Below are positions 60,615 through 64,000 of a stretch of 64,000 nucleotides of DNA, in pieces. The stretch is from Vitellaria paradoxa (Eukaryota > Streptophyta > Magnoliopsida > Ericales > Sapotaceae): assembly GCA_019916065.1 (NCBI GenBank), contig CM034240.1:41551180-41615179 (forward strand). The letters are read 5' to 3'. The notes below the pieces were generated by a model. The model saw nothing but the letters and a program-made list of their open reading frames with translations, had not been told where the DNA came from and did no database searches. The translations under genes and the position numbers were made by a program. Numbering within the stretch: the first letter of the stretch is position 1; each line of letters begins with the position of its first letter.

Positions 60615-60782
60615 TGACCTGTTTGGTTTGACAAAATTTGTTGAAAATCTCTAAAAATTTCTATAAATCTCTGTTAACTTTATATCACATTAACTTTTTT
60701 CTCTCACTGCACGCATTACGAACTCCTCCTAAACCACAATTTATCTCAATTTATCTCATTTTTTCTTATTCCAAACAAACCC
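60615..60782 (+). mobile_element. Tourist-like MITE, 168-bp family, copy 3
   Basis: Flanked by TAA at 60612-60614 and 60783-60785. The ends are TGACCTGTTTGGTTTG and, reversed, GGGTTTGTTTGGAATA. It is near-identical in its body to 26907-27074 (TCTGTTAACTTTATATCACA, GCACGCATTACGAACTCC). Confidence 0.8.
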
Positions 60783-61482
60783 TAAATGGCTTGATTTATT
60801 TCTCATGGAAAATGGCAATGGTGGCGTTTGGAGTGATAAAAAAAAAAGAAAAAACAAGAAAAAATATAATTTGGGTTAACTTTGGTGGAATAATCCGTTA
60901 GAACAGATTTACCCGACCGTTCTAATGGATTCAAATTTTGTTACTCATTTTTTCAAGACCGTGGGAACGATTTTCCAAATCCGTAACTGTTCCCACGGAT
61001 TCAAAAAATTTCGTAAAAAATAGTAACAATGGTACTCGTTTAAAAGCTTTTGACTAGAATAATATGATTATTAAAAAAAATTTGATTAGATTAACTTTCT
61101 TCCGAATTGTTGATTTTTTTAAGCGAATTTTGGGTTTTTAGTAAAGACAAGAAAATTTTAAATTAATAATGACGGGAAACAAAATAGAGTTTTTTAGAGA
61201 TTTATGTTGTTTTTTAGAATTCCAAACGGTATATGACCTTTCACTCCTACAAAAGTCATCATACGAGTACGATATTTCATCTTCATTTTGTGAGAATTTC
61301 CACCTATTCTTTTGTTTGGATGAAAATAACGAATCTAAAAATTGGATTTTATTTCATTTTGTGACTCAGATTTTTGAATTTCTATACCAATGAAAATCAT
61401 GGTCAAAATAATAAAATTTTATGAAAATTGATTTTCTTCTTCAAGCACTTAAGTAAGGAGGCAAATTTGCTCATATATTTTT

Positions 61483-61647
61483 GGTGTGTTTGGAGTTGTG
61501 TAAAAGTGTATAAAATAAAATAAAATTGTAAAAGTAAATGTCTCGTAATCCGTGTAATAAGTGAAGAATTTAAATTTTGTTATCTCATAATTCGTGTTTG
61601 AAGAGATATGTAAGATTTTATTTTATTTTGTTTAACTCCAAACGGAA
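61483..61647. mobile_element. MITE-like element, 165 bp
   Basis: The ends are GGTGTGTTTGGAGTTG and, reversed, GGTTCCGTTTGGAGTTA, flanked by TTT on both sides. Non-coding. Confidence 0.5.
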
Positions 61648-61785
61648 CCTTTATACACACTATTTTCTCTTTTCCACTCAAAACCAATCCTCAGTTCATG
61701 ACCCAGTTTCTTCATCAATATTATTGTTGAATCTAGTCAATTTTTTAGTGATACATATGATACTGAATTGAACATGATATTCAAC

Positions 61786-62550
61786 GTTGTTAAAATCTCG
61801 ATTGAAATATTAAAATCTTATGATTTTATGACGTTGAAGTGAAAAAATAAATAAAATCTCGATTTTCAAATATAAAATTAGTAAAATCTCGATTTTGTAG
61901 GTAATTTTACCGATTTAAAAAATTAAGTGATTTTTCTTTAATTTTGTCAAATAAAATAGATTTTTATAAATTTTTCAAGTAACATGCCATAATTATTTCA
62001 CTTGTTATTTAAAAAAAAAAAAATTTATTCTATAACACTATTTTTACTATGCTATACTAATTGAGGACTATGTGCATTGTTGCACCAAATTGACTCCTAT
62101 AAATTAAATATAGTAGTCAGGATGGAAACCAAAAGACCTACGCTAAAATATTACAAGTACACTTCAACTCCAATAAAAAGTTATGATAAAATGAAGTCAG
62201 TATTTTAATATTAATTGTATAGGTCACACAAAGTGTGTTACGGTCTCAATTATGTAGTTAAGTAAATGGAGTATAAAACTATATATAAAATCTTTTGTGA
62301 ACTTTGTTGATATTTCATTTTATTAATATGAGTAAGTTTTTGTGTACAGCATTTTCTTTGTGCATGTCTTTTCTCTATTTTCTTATTAATAAAATTATGT
62401 ACTTATTAAAAAAAATGAAAATTTGTAACATAATAAAATATATTTTCATGTTATAGGCATTTGATAAAATCTTACAATTTCACAATTCGATTTTGCAGTT
62501 CAATTTTTGGATCCTCCACTGATTTTAAGTAAAATCCCGATTTTAACAAT
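61786..62550. mobile_element. Inverted-repeat element with GTTGTTAAAATC ends
   Basis: The left end GTTGTTAAAATCTCGATT faces ATTGTTAAAATCGGGATTTT in reverse complement. The interior repeats GTAAAATCTCGATTTTG. About 765 bp, no coding frame, no clear target duplication. Confidence 0.5.
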
Positions 62551-62559
62551 TTTGATGGT

Positions 62560-63420
62560 ATTTTAACTAATTTTTCATTGAAAAAATTAGATTATATATA
62601 ATATAGTCAAAATTTGATTTTTTTCTCAAAATAATTCAATTATACTTAAGTTTCTAAAGTGATGATTAATTTCAATTCAGTACTTAAATTCAAACATGTG
62701 TTCTAAACACAAAGCTCCAATTATGAAACCAATTCAATTCAATTCAATTCCTTACTTTAAAATCAAATTAATTTAAATAGTTAAATATTTTCAAACAGAA
62801 TGTTATAGAATTTCAAAAATTATCTATCCAACTGCTTTAAGTTATAAGTGGTTATTAATAGTTAAATAGTATTAAAGGAATAAACTAAAATTTTTCACCA
62901 AGTGATTGGTTTCATCAATTTTTAAATATCACCAATACTCTTAAGTGTTTCTTAATATAATATAAGAGCAAAGGTGTACTAGGTTTGTGGGTAAAAATAC
63001 AATTACGTTTAGATCAAAAATTTGTTAAAGAAAATAGTTAAGAAATTAAAATTTCTCACTTGTTTGGGTTGTACTAGAAAATAGAAAAAAAAAAGGACGT
63101 GGAATTTAAGAAATTTAAAATCGAGCAAATCAAAAAATAAATATATTAATGAATGTTTTTTATTTTGTTTTTAAGTTCTCTAAATAAGAACATATATTTG
63201 GTTTTTATCATACAGCACTATCTTATTTTTTATTTTTTTAGCTGCAATCAGCATAGTTGTTCAGGTAAGAGAGACAATATACTCCAATCAACATAACTTT
63301 TCTTGCAACTCTTTCTAATAATACCGACCTTTACAATAGTTTATTGAATGAAATCTATTCCAATAATTACACCTTTCTAACTTCTGCCCAATAAATCGAT
63401 AATTTATATAATCAATCAAT
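62560..63420. other. Gene-free AT-rich DNA
   Basis: No exon, RNA gene or structured repeat recognised here. Confidence 0.4.
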
Positions 63421-63424
63421 CACG

Positions 63425-63587
63425 AGGATTAGCTTAACTAATAAAACACTAAATTTAGTTTTTAATGGTTACTAGTTTGAATTTTTATAGAGTCATTAGA
63501 GAACTTATCCGATCATTAACTTAAGAACTTCAGGAATTAATTGACGTACTCACAAACTGACCCGAACACCTTTAATTAAAAAAAAAA
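63425..63587 (+). mobile_element. SINE-like repeat with A tail
   Basis: A-box-like GGATTAGCTTAACTAATAAA, B-box-like GTTACTAGTTTGAATTTT, then GATCATTAACTTAAGAACTT and CACAAACTGACCCGAACACC and an 11-A tail. This is the most complete copy of the family also seen near 14.8, 21.5, 31.5 and 59.2 kb. Confidence 0.6.
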
Positions 63588-64000
63588 TTTATATGATCTA
63601 CCATATGAGGCCTCGAAATTTTGATATCACATGCTCAAGAATGAAAATTATTTTTCTATGTCCATTTTGATATCTTTTCCACTTGATAAATCTAAATCAC
63701 GTAGTATAGAAAAGTAAAATTTCACACCTAAAATAGCCCATAAATAAGATGTCATAAATGTTTTTATCAAACATCAATCTCAACTCACCTTTTTAAATTA
63801 TAATTAATAATTAGTCAAAATTTCTAACCTTTTTATACTAAGGTATTCTGTTTGAGTAGACTTCTTAAAATTTATTAACACCCACTTTCCTAATCAAATT
63901 TTTTCCAAAAAAGAAAAAAAAAATACTTAAGCATTATCTGAATTCAACACCACTAATCTCTTTCATTCCGCGACATTAATTTATACTTTGTTTGAAGTGG

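Overview
This is a stretch of flowering-plant nuclear DNA. It is AT-rich, and its genes are split by GT..AG introns. It is crowded with short transposons, SINEs, microsatellites and poly(C)/poly(A) tracts. The three intact genes (a BTB/TAZ protein, a pectate lyase and a hybrid-kinase ethylene receptor) are all plant families. Nothing in the sequence fixes the species; a dicot, perhaps woody, is only a guess.

Layout: 1-1447 is the 3' end of a Ty3/gypsy LTR retrotransposon (polypurine tract plus complete 3' LTR). 4002-7088 (minus) is a five-exon BT-family gene encoding 359 aa. 7590-9310 holds two unusual tandem-repeat arrays, one built from an ACCGGT-centred palindrome. About 9610-9995 (minus) is a decayed, partly duplicated calcium-dependent protein kinase fragment. 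10-33.4 kb is a gene desert of MITEs, fold-back elements and SINEs. 33462-35963 (minus) is a four-exon secreted pectate lyase of 407 aa. 36.1-42.4 kb is gene-free. 42778-54400 (minus) is a complete ETR1-type ethylene receptor with six coding exons, whose non-coding 5' exon lies near 57.9-58.3 kb. The rest, to 64 kb, is more MITEs and SINEs.

The three genes lie on the same strand but are far apart and are not a functional cluster. ETR1 perceives ethylene at the endoplasmic reticulum. Pectate lyase loosens cell-wall pectin and in fruit or abscission tissue is often ethylene-responsive. BT proteins are nuclear or cytosolic scaffolds. Any link between them is inference only.

The most informative observations concern mobile DNA. 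Two non-autonomous hAT-like elements with perfect 8-bp target-site duplications sit in ETR1 introns. A 168-bp Tourist-like MITE occurs three times at exactly the same length. A SINE is split by a MITE, and a palindromic satellite lies beside the BT promoter. I found no undescribed multi-gene system. The main regulatory curiosity is a minimal start-stop element (ATGTGA) ending two bases before the first ETR1 start codon.
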